Shown: one piece after another, positions 35,233 to 47,895 of the stretch | Layout: each line of letters starts with the position of its first letter | How positions within the stretch are numbered: the first letter of the stretch is position 1 | From: Drosophila miranda | Lineage: Eukaryota > Arthropoda > Insecta > Diptera > Drosophilidae | Assembly (NCBI RefSeq): GCF_003369915.1 | Contig: NC_046677.1 | Span: 23,330,913-23,394,912, forward strand | DNA length: 64,000 nucleotides | Direction: 5' to 3' | Translations under genes and position numbers: made by a program | The notes under the pieces: generated by a model | The model's database searches: none | Told to the model about the DNA's origin: nothing | What the model saw: the letters and a program-made list of their open reading frames with translations, nothing else

Positions 35233-35720
35233 GAACTCGGTTGTCCATCGATGAAATTGTGCCAAAATATGTATACTAAGTGGAGTAGATAATGTTTTTT
35301 TTTCGACAATTGTTTCATCAAGACTACCACATTTAATCCTATTTTATACTGTCGGAACTCGGCTCTCGCTCATGAAAACTCCATCAAAATTGGTACGCAA
35401 AACAGTCACTGCCTTAAATTCGAAAATGTAAGGGTTTTATTATGATCTAAGCCCTTTATGGTGCACTTTCCAATAAGAACTCGGTTGTTCTCTGGGAAAT
35501 TTCTATAAAAATTGGTATACTTGCCTTCTATGATATTGTGCTTACATACATATGTGAGAATCATCTCTCGCAAACTCATATGTTGACTTTCTCTTGAGGA
35601 AACTCTCTGAATATTGGTATATTGTGGCGTAAAGTTCTTGTATTTAAATATACTTTCATTATCATGGAGGTTCATGTTATCTGATAGTTTCAGCCTCGAA
35701 AATCTGATTGCTCTACAGCT
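35233..35720. repeat. diverged tandem repeat, 122-bp period, about four copies
   Basis: The block GAACTCGG...ATTGGTAT recurs with starts at 35233, 35355, 35477 and a weaker copy at 35599, a constant spacing of 122 bp. Only the core of each copy is well conserved, so the array is old. No match to a known satellite is claimed. Confidence 0.6.
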
Positions 35721-36205
35721 AATTGAACAATTGTGTTTGCGGAAGTAAAGTACAGTGCAGTACATTACCCTAACCGAACCGAGCCGGGCCGGGCCGGGCC
35801 GAAAGACGACACTGTATAAAGCACTACACAGAGACAACGGTGAACAATCGATGGGTGTCGTTGAAGACAAATTATTATATGGCCCGTCGAAGGTTACCAT
35901 CCGAGACTTGGGCATGGATATGGTGTATGGGGCATGGAGGGAATGGTATGAGTGTGGGGCATCTGTGGTGATTTGTAAATGTCAACACCGAGCTTCAGCC
36001 ACGGATTTGGCTGCTGGTTGGTTAATGAGTCATTTTAAATTTTCATGTTGCGTGAGCACCGCTGCGAAGCGGACACAGACAACTTGTCGGATGGAATATA
36101 CAATATACAATATGTGTATATGTATATTTTTGCTGTCTGAATTTATTGGCACATAAAAGTTGTCGCAGGCGTTGCTAACTTTATATTTTTGTCTCTGTTT
36201 TTTAG

Positions 36206-36729
36206 GTGTTTGCCTTAAAGTGCGCCATAAACCAAAAAGTCAACAGCAGCAGCAGCAGTAAGGCCCACCCAAAACGCCCACAATACCATAGGGAGAAATC
36301 ACAGATAGAGCAGCGGCAGCAGCAGCAGAAAAAAAAATAAGATAGTTGGACAGAAGCATCGTTGCCGCATTTCACCAGGAAAAAACCAACCAACTGGCAA
36401 CACTCACCGCAATCAACGGTGTTATCTGGGTATCTGGCGAGAGATAGCGATTAAACGAAAGAGAGTGTACACCGAGCAAAAGCTCCCCCAAACACACAAC
36501 ACACAACACACGGCAACTCCCCCACTGACAGACAGAGAGAGAGCGAGAGAGAGAACGAGCAAGCAAGTCCCCCATTTGTTGGTTGGGAAAGAGAGCGAGT
36601 CGGAGAGAAAGAGAGCCCAGGGCACAGAGCACAGAGAGAGAGAGCAGTGAGTACAGTGAGTGTATACTCCGCCGAAAAAGCCACCGAAAAGCCCCCGAGG
36701 GAGAAGCCGCGCACATACCGCCCGTCAAA
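36206..36729 (+). other. drm 5' UTR within the first coding exon
   Basis: A strong acceptor (TCTCTGTTTTTTAG|GTG) at 36205 opens a leader rich in CAGCAG and GAGAGAG that runs to the drm ATG. The GAGA stretches at about 36533-36650 could also mark an internal promoter. The frame is open upstream of the ATG but its composition is simple and not conserved-looking. Confidence 0.5.
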
Positions 36730-38272
36730 ATGTTTGCTGTAATGCGAATCGACAACGATGACTGCCGGTCGGACTTCCGTCGCAAGATGCGTCCGAAGTG
36801 CGAGTTCATTTGCAAGTACTGCCAGCGGCGTTTCACCAAGCCATACAACCTGATGATCCACGAGCGCACCCACAAATCGCCGGAGATCACATACTCGTGC
36901 GAGGTCTGCGGCAAGTACTTCAAGCAGCGTGATAATCTTCGCCAGCACAGGTGAGTCTTAACATCCTACCCTACCCGCTGACCTGACCTGACCTGACCCC
37001 TTAGACCTTACAATTCAAACGCATACAAGTCAGGGTTGTGCATTGGGGTTGTATATACATACACACACACACACAAATAGTACATGCCTGGTATATCTAA
37101 GGTTTAAGTGCACGGATCAGAATCCCTTCTTTTCGGTGTTGGTCAAGAACAAACAAGCATTCGTAATATATCCACAGTTATATAGGTGGAAACCTAGGTG
37201 TATTCATCATTATAATGTATATTCACAGATATAGACAGAATACCAGACATATCTACTATATTCATTGCTAGTGGGAATCACTTTCATGGGAAAACGTTTT
37301 GCCTTAGGCAGATTATTCATAGCTCAGGTTCTATTACTGGATATAAAAAACCCTCAAATGTTTAGAATTAAGTGTGAAAAGAAATAAATTTGTGATATGG
37401 CATATAAGATAGATATACCAGAGCTATTTATAGCCGCCAGGGAAAAGCACTTTGATAAAGAAACGTTTTGCACAGGCAGATTATTCATATATGAAGTTCT
37501 AAAGCTAGATATATGTAGTAATGTATGAAGAAGGAATGTATGTACATATGTAGTAATCACCTTTCAATGAGCGTAATTCTCTTTAATTGCGAAATAGCTG
37601 AATACCGAAGAAAAAAGATTAAAAAAGTATCAAATGTTAATGAGAACTATGATTTAATTATTAAAAATCATTTCTAACTATTATAATGGATCATAAATTA
37701 ATGAATAATATGTTTAAAATGTGTGGAGAAAAGAACCATTTATGTTGGGACAACAGGTCAGAAGTCTTTACATAGTCTCTCTTGGTCTCTTTGGCATATA
37801 TGTATTAGTGTAAATATAGTATAAAAACCTTTTGGTATCGGTTGAATGGAAAATTTCAACCCTTAAACCCACATATTTCTTTATCAAATGCTTCCAATAG
37901 GAAATACCAATTTTGGTAGAACTTTAATCTAACAATCCGATAAATTATTGAGGACATAAGCCATAAAATTGAGGTAGTTTCCGGACAAAAGCTCTAGAAT
38001 TATACAAAAAGCTTACACGCATACATATATACAACCTCACACACCCACACACATACACCTAACCAACCATAAAAGAACCGAAATCGCAATTCCATTTTGG
38101 GGGTAGACAGAAAAGCACCGAATCGCTTTGTTAATATATCATTAATATTGTAATTTGTTCTATTCACTGAATTATCGCACAACCTTCTGCCACATCACGA
38201 ATTATTCTCTATATTTTTCTTGTTTTCTCTCTCTCTTCTATTTGTAGATGTAGTCAGTGTGTTTGGCGATAA
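36730..38272 (+). CDS. drm: drumstick, odd-skipped-family small zinc-finger protein
   Basis: Two coding exons (36730-36950 and 38248-38272) joined over a 1297 bp intron (CACAG|GTGAGT ... TTTGTAG|A) give 81 aa, the known size of Drumstick. It begins MFAVMRIDNDD and has two fingers. Finger 1 is C2H2 (Cys28, Cys31, His44, His48). Finger 2 is C2HC-like (Cys57, Cys60, His73, and Cys75 or Cys78 from the last exon). The protein ends RCSQCVWR. Drumstick is nuclear, binds Lines and relieves repression by Bowl. It is needed for foregut/hindgut morphogenesis and for leg and epidermal patterning. In D. melanogaster it sits in a cluster with sob and odd, which are absent here and presumably lie beyond the window. 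The start matches the fly protein as I know it. Confidence 0.97.
37246..37512. repeat. imperfect direct repeat inside the drm intron
   Basis: Two copies about 169 bp apart share the block AAACGTTTTGC...AGGCAGATTATTCATA (from 37292 and from 37461), with weaker similarity around it. An old local duplication. Confidence 0.6.
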
Positions 38273-39970
38273 GCTAAAATACCATATATATACATACAAT
38301 ATATATATATAAATATATATATATAAAAAAACCGCACATACAGAGAAATATATAAAGTAAACCCGATATCTAAGCACCGCAGCACCAACAACAGCACGCA
38401 ATATCACAGCTATATCTTATATATATATACTATATATCCATTTGAATGGGATCTGAACAGCAAAACGAAGCAACAGCCGCAAAAGTAAAGGCAAAAGCCA
38501 CAGCTACAGCTACAACAAGCACACACACACCGCCTTCTTCATGCACCACTCAAAAAAATTAAATAAAAAACTCTAAGAATAAGTCCAACACAAGCCACAG
38601 CATCGTGTACTATAATGAATGAATGGATGGCTAGATTGGGTGTTGGTTTTATCTATTTCGATTTTTTTTTGGTTTCTTTGGTCTCTTCAATGCACTTGCC
38701 ACGCCCCCCACATCCATCAACAAAAAACATTCACAAAATGTTGCGCAGGCGCAGCACCACCAACACCAACAGCAACAGCAACAACAATAGCAGCCACAAC
38801 AGAACAGAACAGAAAAGAAGCAACAAAATTCTCTTCAAAATATTTGCAGAAATCTACACAAGGACACCTGTGGGCGTGGTGGTTATGGGAGGTAAAAGAA
38901 ACCACTAAAGGAATCAGTGGAACATTTATTCCTAGCAACAATAACCGATAGAGCTTTCGCTTAAGCAACATTAAACAAGCAATATAATCACTCGATCCAG
39001 CAGTATTCGGGGATGATCGAACATCCCCTAAAGGATCCAACAGGATCCAAGCAGGATATTCCTATACAGCATCATTAACCGCTAAAGCAACAATAACCGA
39101 TACAGCAACGCCCAGTAGGAGTAACCGATACAACAACAGCAACAGCAACAACCGGAAGGAAACAACACTTAACCGCTTGATCAGAACTACATACACATAC
39201 ACTCCAGCAACATGTTGCAAGAAGCTTTCTCCAGTGTGGCTTATGTTGCCAACGAAAGTGCAATTAAGCTTGAGCTTCTTGCGCTTTCAGTACTAACAAA
39301 AGCCACACTCACAGAGGGTTTAAAATCCCTTAGCAACATTTAGACATACATATAAACGACAATCAGCTGCAATTCTCTTGCCTTAAAAATTGAACATTTA
39401 CGCCCTGCCCCCCTCGCTATATTTTTATGAATAACGAAATTAATTAAAACTTAATAATAATACAACAACAAAAAACACACAAACACCCCCCTTAAATCAT
39501 AAGTATTTTTATTTTAAAATGAAAAATGAAAATAAAACACGTTGAAAATGTATTACATAAAATTAATAATAATATTAATAAAAAACAATAAAAAACATTA
39601 TCAAATATATATTACGATATGCAATTGTTTTGTTTAAGTTTAAATTTTAAATGAATAAAAATGAGACAAAATTTGCACAAAAAAAATCACGAAAACAAAA
39701 CAAAAATTTCAACAAAAAATTACCCCGAAATTGTTTTTGTTCTTTTTATTTCTTTTTGTAAGTGCCCGGCAATAAGATTGTACATGTTTTTTCCGCTATT
39801 TATACAATTTAAATATATTATAAAAAAAAAATAAAATAATTATAAAATGCAGACAGTGTAAAATTCTAGAAATTTTCTGTTTTATTTACCAATAAATCAG
39901 CTAAAAAATAAACGCAATTAATGTACTTATATGCATAGAGAGAGACAGCAAAACAATAAGTTAATAAATA
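38273..39970 (+). other. drm 3' UTR and downstream AT-rich tail
   Basis: Follows the drm stop at 38270-38272. It contains TA and CA microsatellites (about 38290-38330), CAA/CAG repeats (38755-38800, 39130-39150) and, from about 39400, very AT-rich sequence. Several AATAAA signals follow (near 39629, 39651, 39890, 39907 and 39964). The 3' end is probably at one of these. No second gene is seen. Confidence 0.5.
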
Positions 39971-42900
39971 AACATATTTATACAATTAAAAGAAAACAAA
40001 AAAAGCCTTAAATTATGCATTTTTCTATGATTTTATGAGTGAGTAACAATCTTCTTGGGTTAAAGATCAGGTTTCACTTCGCTTGGGGGCATCTCTTCTG
40101 CTGTCATGAGACTCTCTCGCCTAAGTCGATTGCTTTGCCTCTTCCAAAAGTGATTTTTAAGTAGGGTGCGCACCAAAGTAGTACTTTTATTTAAGTAGCC
40201 ACTGCTTCTCTATTTGCATCATGCGGCGAGAAGATTTCTGTACTTATTGGCATGTATGATAAAAGAATTTTTGGGCAAGGCACCACCCTAATTTAGTGCA
40301 CCTTGCGTCGGCCTGCAAAAGCTGCACTTCTTTCATTTCATTTCCTCTCCTCTTATTCTTCTTCTTATTGTCGCTCTGTGTTTTGCATGGTTTTTGCATG
40401 TAAGCAAAAAACCAAGAGAATGGAGGTAGCTTGTGGCTCGCTCTCTCTCTCTCTCTCTTCACTCTTGAGCATTTAAGCTAATTGTTGGTTTTGTAATACG
40501 AGGTGGAATTAATTTGATGCGCAGTTGATTGATGGTAGAACAAAATAAGAGAAGTTACAGTGTCCACTCAACAAAGTGAAGGGAGGAAATTTACATGTGC
40601 TTTTGGGATCATCTTAATAGAGTAAAAACCACCAGAGTGTATTCATTGTGTGTTTAGGATGAGTGTTTACTGTGCGGGATGCGATAATCAATTCATTTGC
40701 TCAGCATTTAGGCGAACACTGCGTACGAGGAGGGTATTTACAAACAATTAAGTACACTATTTAGAACAACTGTTCCTTTGTCGGCTCGCACATTGATTCG
40801 TGGTGAGCGCAATTGCTAAACAGAAAGAAAAAGGACATACAGAAACAGAAACCGATACAGAGCTACAGCAGAAAGAGATAGAGAGTGAAAATTTCACATA
40901 AGAGATCATAAATCATTCGGGCCATCGTTCCGTCTCGTCCATGACTCAAGTCCGAAGCGAAACGAGGCGTCCCCCTTGCTGGTTGCTGCGTTCGTGTTAA
41001 TTAAATATTGACTATGTTTTGATAAGCCGTAACATTGCCCGGGAAGCAGTCGGAGCATGAGGAGGAGGAGGAGGAGGAGGACCCTCTCTGAGGTTCATTT
41101 TCCACAAATTTAAATGTTAGCGCGTCTCACGGCAGGATCCCAGAACCGAGAACCCACTTCGACTGGGTTATAATGAAAGCGTTTCCAAATGCGAAACGAA
41201 TGCCAGAGCAGCTACTGTGGCGAGTGTGTCCCAGGATGTGGATTGTGGATGTGGATGCGGCTGCTGGAATCTGTATTTTGTATGTTGCTGTGTCGCTGTG
41301 GTGTGGCCATATAGATCTGCATGTGGTCGCCTTTAGAGGCACGTGTGGTTTTCCAGTTAACCGCTGCCGTTGGTTTTGGCCTGCTGCTGCTTATGGCATT
41401 AACCTAAACTGTTTCCACCTTCCACCAAAAGGACGACATCCACGCAGTTTGACTTCGGTTCAGACTCCGTCTCCGACTTCGACTCCGACTCCCATCCAGA
41501 GACGACGCACAAATCCGACCTGAAGGAGGCGGCCCGCTGTGTGCGCCGCGCCGTCACCCGCTGCTTTTGTTGGCCGCACATTGGCTTAGGATCTGCGGAT
41601 CGTCGATTTCAGTCGATCGGCAAGACTCTATTGCACTCCAGGCCAGGCCAGGCCAGGGGGCGCACCAGTCACTGCCCACCCACTGCACCCAATGCACCCA
41701 CTCGCTGCTAAAAGGCCGCTCTCGCAAGACTCTCCCGTTCCGACTTATCAATTGCGGCCATCTTCCCGGTGACCAGGGAACAGGGACTGATTCAACACTT
41801 CGGTAGCCCAATCATCATTTCCGTCTTCGGGAAGGTGACAACTTTTGTTGGTTGGTTGGGTTTTTTCCTCCGCTTAAATGCAGATACAGATGCAGATTTC
41901 TCAGCTGATTCATCAACAACAGTTTCCACATCAAAACTGAGTCGCCTCACTCGCCTTGAGTCATCCAAATTTCTTTCTAAGCCTTGGAAAGGCATAAATC
42001 TCACTAAATCTACGAGATATTTGGCAACAGGTTCCAGCCTCCTCCTCCGAGTGATCCGAACTTCAAGGTGCGCTGAGCCGCAGAAGCAGCCGCAGGTTGA
42101 GACACGCTCTGGGACCCGCTAAGCGACAATGTCTAACTCATTAGATGTCATTTGATGATAAACTCGTGGTGTACCCTTTAAAAGGTGGGGCATAGTGAAT
42201 ATGAAAAGAAGTAAAAGGAGTCTGTATGGAGAATGTTTAATGGTAAGTGTGAAAAATTTGTCCTTTAGCTGTAGAATATGTTGCCCAAATCGAATCCATA
42301 AATAGCGAATAATACTGCACAGTAACTACCGTGATTTCAGCTTTCATAGAAACTTTGCCCTCCCAATTACTACATATATAATCAATGAAATATTCAAAAT
42401 AAATCCCACAAAAATTCCTTATTAAAGAGAGCATCTAATGTTCGTTATTATAATAATTTACCCTAATTTATACGTAATAACCGACAGTGGGCCTGGCCAC
42501 AGGCCCAGGCATATGCCCCATGGATCTGATAGCATCTGCGAGACGTATTGGAATGCTCCACCTTGTTGTCATCACGTAGCATCGCATAATTTTGCGTTTT
42601 ACTGTTAACGGGGCGACGGACGATGGGTACATGTGGCCGCTCCTGTGGCTGCCGCTGCTGCTGAAGCAGCGGCTGTTGCTGTGGCTGGGGCTGCAATTAA
42701 AAAAGCTCAACTACCATAAAATGTACAGAGAGCAAGGCAACACATATATATACGGATATATGTATGTATGTATGTATACCCAAACAGATTCCAAAGCGGC
42801 ACGTACAACGTGCGGCTATTTGTCTGCTGACTTGTCTGCTTGCTTCTTTACTTATTTTATTTAACTTTGTTGCAATCGGTATTTTGGAGGCTACAAGGGT

Positions 42901-45900
42901 ATACCGTACTTGTTGAGACGCTTGTAACAGGCTGGAGGACGAACTGTTCTGCAACCCAGAAAATAAATAAATATCTCAGAGTGAGTCCATCTGTGTTTCT
43001 TTATTACGAAAGAATCTTGAGTTCCGGATAAGGTGTTTAAGAAAAGAGTCATATTTGTACCAGATTTAACTATTAATAGTAACCCCCATCTAATGAAAAT
43101 GATCATGATTACAATAGCAAGTGTTTTTCCCGTTTGGCCACTGTTTTTTCTCCCTTCATGCATATATGGTTTTTTTTTAATATAAGAATCTAAGAAGGGG
43201 TATCGTTAAGTCAAAATATCAAGCATATATAGACTTCTTCCTTGTTTTTCCTCTGGCATTGTGATTGTTGGTGGGACCGCAAAAGATTTGTGGGCCAGGC
43301 AGGCAGCCAACAGTCGCCTCGATCCCGGTGCCGCCTCGTTCCAGCTCCAGCTTCAAGTCCACATCGATGTCCAAGTCCAAGTCCAGTCCGTAGCCGAGTC
43401 TGAGTCCAAGTCCAAGTCCCGTCCCGTCCCGGCTGCCTGTCGCTTTTAATCTAGCAAAGCAATCGTTGAATGCCACTAAACTTTTCACCACAACTTATAT
43501 CAATTGTCGTCCAATGTACAACGTCAACGCGCCTCTGATATATTGGATCTAAAAGTGATCGTAATCGCAAAGCGGAGCACACACTCGAGGCGGCCCCAGA
43601 CCGAGTGTCTCGAGAGTCTCTCCTCCGCCAGAGAGATCCGTTTCTTTGGTTTGGTTTTGGCCAGGCCAAGGCACACACAAAGACACACAGACAAGCGCAG
43701 CTAAAGGGACCAATTTGTCGGCACAAATTCGAGACTGTTGGCAGGGGCGAGGGGGATAGAGGAGAATAGTAGGCTAGGAATTAAGTTTATGATTCAAAAT
43801 TTCCACCCTAACTGGGAGGGACTACAACTTCTGTTTCTGATCTTGACCCTCTTTGTGCCCTCACCACAGATGCGCCCAAAAGGAGGAGGTTGGGTCCGTG
43901 TCTGTGGCACCGCTACCTCCTTGGTTTTAGCGTTAATTTATGAAGTGATGATGACAAGTGGGATAACGGGGTCATTTCGCGCTTAATGTCGCCAACACGT
44001 AAAATGATTTGCATCGAAAGTCGAAAAACCTAAAACCCAATGCCGCGTAACTTTAGATCCTGTCGCAAGGCTGCAACTGAGATTGCATCCCAGTCGCAGT
44101 TCCAGTCGCAGTTCCAGTCTCCGTTTCAGTTCCAACTTCCATCTGAAACTTAACTTATCGTTGCCGCCTGATCATAACAACACATTTTAAAGGGCTTAAA
44201 GGAGAGGCTGAGACTGAGACCGTAGACCGCAGATCGCAGACGGTTGCAGCTGAATCTGACATAAGCAGACCGCAAACGTGACAGCTCACTTCATCCAGTG
44301 ACAGTGTTTGGGGGCTTGCTTTCTACAGAGAGCTGGCTGCTCCCCACCCTGGCAATTGTGCTTCAATATTGTTCCTAATTTGGCACTTAAATTCAATGAG
44401 GCTGAGCGGCATTGGGATGCGAATGCGAACGGGTATGAGAATCTTAGGCGGTATCGTATCTGGAGTTCTTCTTCTGTCCAAGTCCCTCTGGGTTCTGGGC
44501 TCTGTGGCTCTGGTGTGTGCGTTGACATAAATCAAGCGACTTCCAACTTTTATCACGATCTCCTAAATAAGGCGATGCGGTCTGCGCAAATCCGCTTCAT
44601 ACATTACACACACACATAAACACACACAGATACAGATACAGATGCAAGGGAGAGAAGACTTGAGACTCCAGACCCCTCTCCCCAGTCACTAAGTAAGCTA
44701 TCATCAGGCTCAGGCTTCAGGAGGCTCTTTCTTCAGTCTTGGAGGCTCTGGCTACGCTTTGTCACAGTGTGCCAGGCCACAGATGTGCTCTGGGGGGAGG
44801 TAGCAGAGGAACGCCCAGATCTCGCGGATTGCCTCTGCCTCGTAAAATGCGTGTGCGAGTCGCGCGCGTTCGCGATCCTCTCTTTTAATGACAGTCGTAG
44901 ACGGGGAGCTTCAGCTTCACTCGGGGTTTCTTCTGTCTATTGGTGAAGGTATGGTGACTATATGATCAGATTGGGGGAACCCAATGAGTGCTCCAGAGAA
45001 TAGTTTTATCTTTATTACCAAAACTATTAAAACTGGACTTTCAAATGGTTTGTTCTGAATATTTTCAAGTGATTTTCAAAGAAACCTTGTCTATTTGTAA
45101 TTCGGTCAAGAAGATAAGTCCTTTCTTTAAAGAATCTGATCCTGAAATTTATGTATACATTCTCTAAGGATTAACCTTTCCGGCTGTTTACTTTCCGAAA
45201 CTCCTGTTCCTCTGTTCATGGCTAGTAGAGTGTCTAAATATTCTGCTAATTAGGCACAGAAAAGATCTCTGTTCTTGCATCCCTTTGCCGCTGGCAGGGG
45301 AATTGTTCACTGAGTTTTAGCAAATGCGATTAAAATGTCACAGCAACGGAGAGAGAGAAGGACTTTGGAGACGATGAAGACGACGACGACGGCCGCCGTG
45401 TGAAGTAAATGTGGCGCAAATGTTGTTGGCCGTCTGTCAAGCGGAGACTCCAAGAGACTAGAAGAGGTGGCAGTCACCACCAATCCATGCCCCATGTAAT
45501 TGTAAATGTCTGCAGCAAGCGGCAAGCGGCAAGCTCTTTGCATGTCTCCAAAGAGTGGAGGCTCCCTGGATGCCTTCCAGAGGTAGGCCTCTTTTGCATA
45601 ATGATGACATTCCGCTGCGTATTTGATTAAGAATTTTGACAGGCGACATAGTGTCGCTTTGATGGCCACCCAGGCCATGGATATCCGATGTCCAATGCGA
45701 TCCCTTCGAAAGGTAACTCCCGGGGTCCCGTCGCTTTAATCAGCATCGCTGATCAATAACAATCAACATGTTTGCTGATAATTTCGCCAGTCGTCGGAAG
45801 AACGATCATCCCAAAAAGGATCACGACCCCAGCTCCCCCCTCCTCATCCCTCTTCCACCTCCTATTGGAGGGTTAGCGTACATTTTTGTAGGTGGCGTTC

Positions 45901-47425
45901 CTTGAGTCATTTGTGCGGTGCATTCTTTTTAATGGATTGATTGATGGCTGGCAGCTTTTGTGGCTGTGCCTTGAATTTGTCAGCAAATTTGTCAGCCCCC
46001 AAAATCCAGTGGAGCCCTCGGTGGAGAACTGGTTTTCCCTTGTGCGAATATGTTTTGGTTTTGCTTTGGTTACTTTTTATTTTATGGTCAACTGAATCAT
46101 TAGTCAATGGCAATTCGGCAGAAGAATGCGCGGGGAAAGTGAACGACAGTGAAGACAGGTAATTCGGGAAAGTAATCGTGATTATGTCCGCATGTCGAAT
46201 GTGTCATGAATTTGGCAGGGAAACTAGTGCAAATGGAATCTGGGTCGAAGAATGAGGCGGAAGTTTGCTAGAGGGAAATTATGATAAATAGTCCAATAAT
46301 ATAATTAAATATCTAAAAATACACCTCGAAATTCCCTTATGCCGCTTCACAAGAACCAACATTATATAAACCATATCTCCTTTTACGGTTACACCCCACC
46401 CACATCCCACATCCCCAACAATTTTCTAATGATACGTTTCGGCAGCCTTCGGCTTCCCTTCGACCACACATCACATCAAAGTGACTCCAAATTGTGGCTT
46501 AAATCGATCTACAAACTGCAAATGGCTGTAGACGGTTCTCAGCTCGCATCGGTTGGGATCACGTTCCATATAGCCAAACTTAGAACAAGGCCAAAAATAA
46601 TTTGCCAACAATTTGCAGCGTCCCCAAATCAAAACCTGGCCAAAACCCAACCCAAAGCCAGAGCCAAAACCACAGCCAAACGATCGGTAAAAGGCAACGG
46701 AAAAAAATGTTGTTTAATAATTTAATTTGCCACAATTTAGCAGCGTTTATCAAAATCAAAAGCCAAAGACGGAATCAGTCACTGAGCAACCAATAGAATG
46801 GGTCTCGACTCTCGAAACCGATGCTTAAATGCGAGAGAGAATTTCATCTAACGCCGACGCGATGCGATGGATGGGTGGATGATGCATTGAGGAACCGCAG
46901 ATACGAAACAACTGTGGGATTCTGGGATTCTTGAGGAGTTCTGGTTGTGGGACTGAAACTCGGATTACACGCAGATGTATATAAACGGCTACCTAAAGTG
47001 AACGGCGTGCAGGAACGTGATCAGCCCAATTTTAACGCCCATCGAAACCGAAAGGGAGCTACTACTACTCGTACCATCTACAGGGGAGATGGACATGCTG
47101 CATGCTACATGCTAAAGTATTCCATTGGCTTCGACCAGAGGTCGCCATGGATTTCTACGAAATGTGGTGGGCGCACACCGGAGCGCAGCCACAGCAGCCA
47201 CATTGTAGTCCGTCATTTGGTCAGCGAGTACAACACGGGAGAAAACCTATTATTAAATTGTCAAAAGGTCGAAAAATATATAATACCAAAGGGAACAGAA
47301 GGAGAGAGGGAGACTTTGGTACAGTTTTGATCCTAGTGATGAGTGCGTGAGGGGGTCATGTGATTCTTTAGTGAATAAAGTTTACATATACAGTATTTCA
47401 TATTTACACCATCATTCTACATGGG

Positions 47426-47659
47426 TTAAGAAATCTTAGCTTTGACTTTCTTAACAACGAACTGATCTATCTCACATATTGAAATATCAATCATAACTCT
47501 GAGGTTTAAGATCTCTTCGACTCGCGAACCGATATTTCCTTTGCCAACTATTTGCCCTCCACAAGGACATGATGGGTTGGAAACCAGAACTATCTTTGCA
47601 TTCTGTCCGCATGGATCCTCAACTATCGAATCTTTTTTTATTTCCAAATCTTTCCACAT
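47426..47659 (-). CDS. possible small orphan ORF
   Basis: 77 codons from ATG at 47659. The composition is protein-like rather than repetitive (contains DPCGQNAKIVLV, NPSCPCGGQIVGKG and VKKVKAKIS, five cysteines). There is no signal peptide, no recognised domain, no clear promoter and no visible splice partner. It could equally be a chance frame or the relic of an older exon. Confidence 0.15.
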   Translation of the reverse strand: MWKDLEIKKDSIVEDPCGQNAKIVLVSNPSCPCGGQIVGKGNIGSRVEEILNLRVMIDISICEIDQFVVKKVKAKIS

Positions 47660-47855
47660 CACGATTTCTCACGATTAAAATCGATCTGTGTTGCCATCTC
47701 TAGGTTGAACCCTTTTGGGCCAGGGTCATGCGGAGTTTCGGCGCGCGTATCAGAAGCAGATCGGACTAATTGGGGCAACAACGGTTGGGGCACAGCACAA
47801 CGTACAAAGCACAGGGGGCGGTAACAGGGCACGGCGCATTAAGACAATATGGCTT

Positions 47856-47895
47856 TGGGTAAGGGTAAGGGTACGGGTACGGGTACGGGTTCGGG
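47856..47895 (+). repeat. GGGTAA/GGGTAC hexamer array
   Basis: Seven G3 runs in a row with three-base loops (TAA, TAA, TAC, TAC, TAC, TTC). This is one of the strongest possible intramolecular G-quadruplex patterns. It resembles vertebrate-type telomere repeats by coincidence; Drosophila has no such telomeres. Confidence 0.85.

Larger units (their letters stand above)
30621..36205. other. probable drm 5' intron / regulatory DNA
   Basis: No gene recognised. Contains AT-rich blocks (31080-31700), CT-rich tracts (30786-30820, 33012-33035 and 33216-33233), hexamer-type repeats at about 34185-34215 and 34444-34470, and a diverged 122-bp-period tandem repeat at 35233-35720. Open frames, up to about 170 codons, are unconvincing. 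Confidence 0.4.

Noticed and set aside
36583..36729. Amino-terminal extension of drm from an upstream in-frame ATG
   Set aside because: The extension is low-complexity Arg/Glu from GAGA repeats, and Drumstick is known as an 81-residue protein starting MFAVMRID.
36372..36923. 183-codon minus-strand frame over the drm exon
   Set aside because: Antisense to drm coding sequence and to GAGA repeats; no independent support.
42468..42710. Minus-strand Gln/Pro-rich frames near 42.5-42.7 kb
   Set aside because: Glutamine run comes from a CAG/CAA-type repeat; no support as an exon.
47856..47895. Telomere-like GGGTAA repeat as an interstitial telomere
   Set aside because: Drosophila telomeres are retrotransposon arrays, so the likeness is coincidental.
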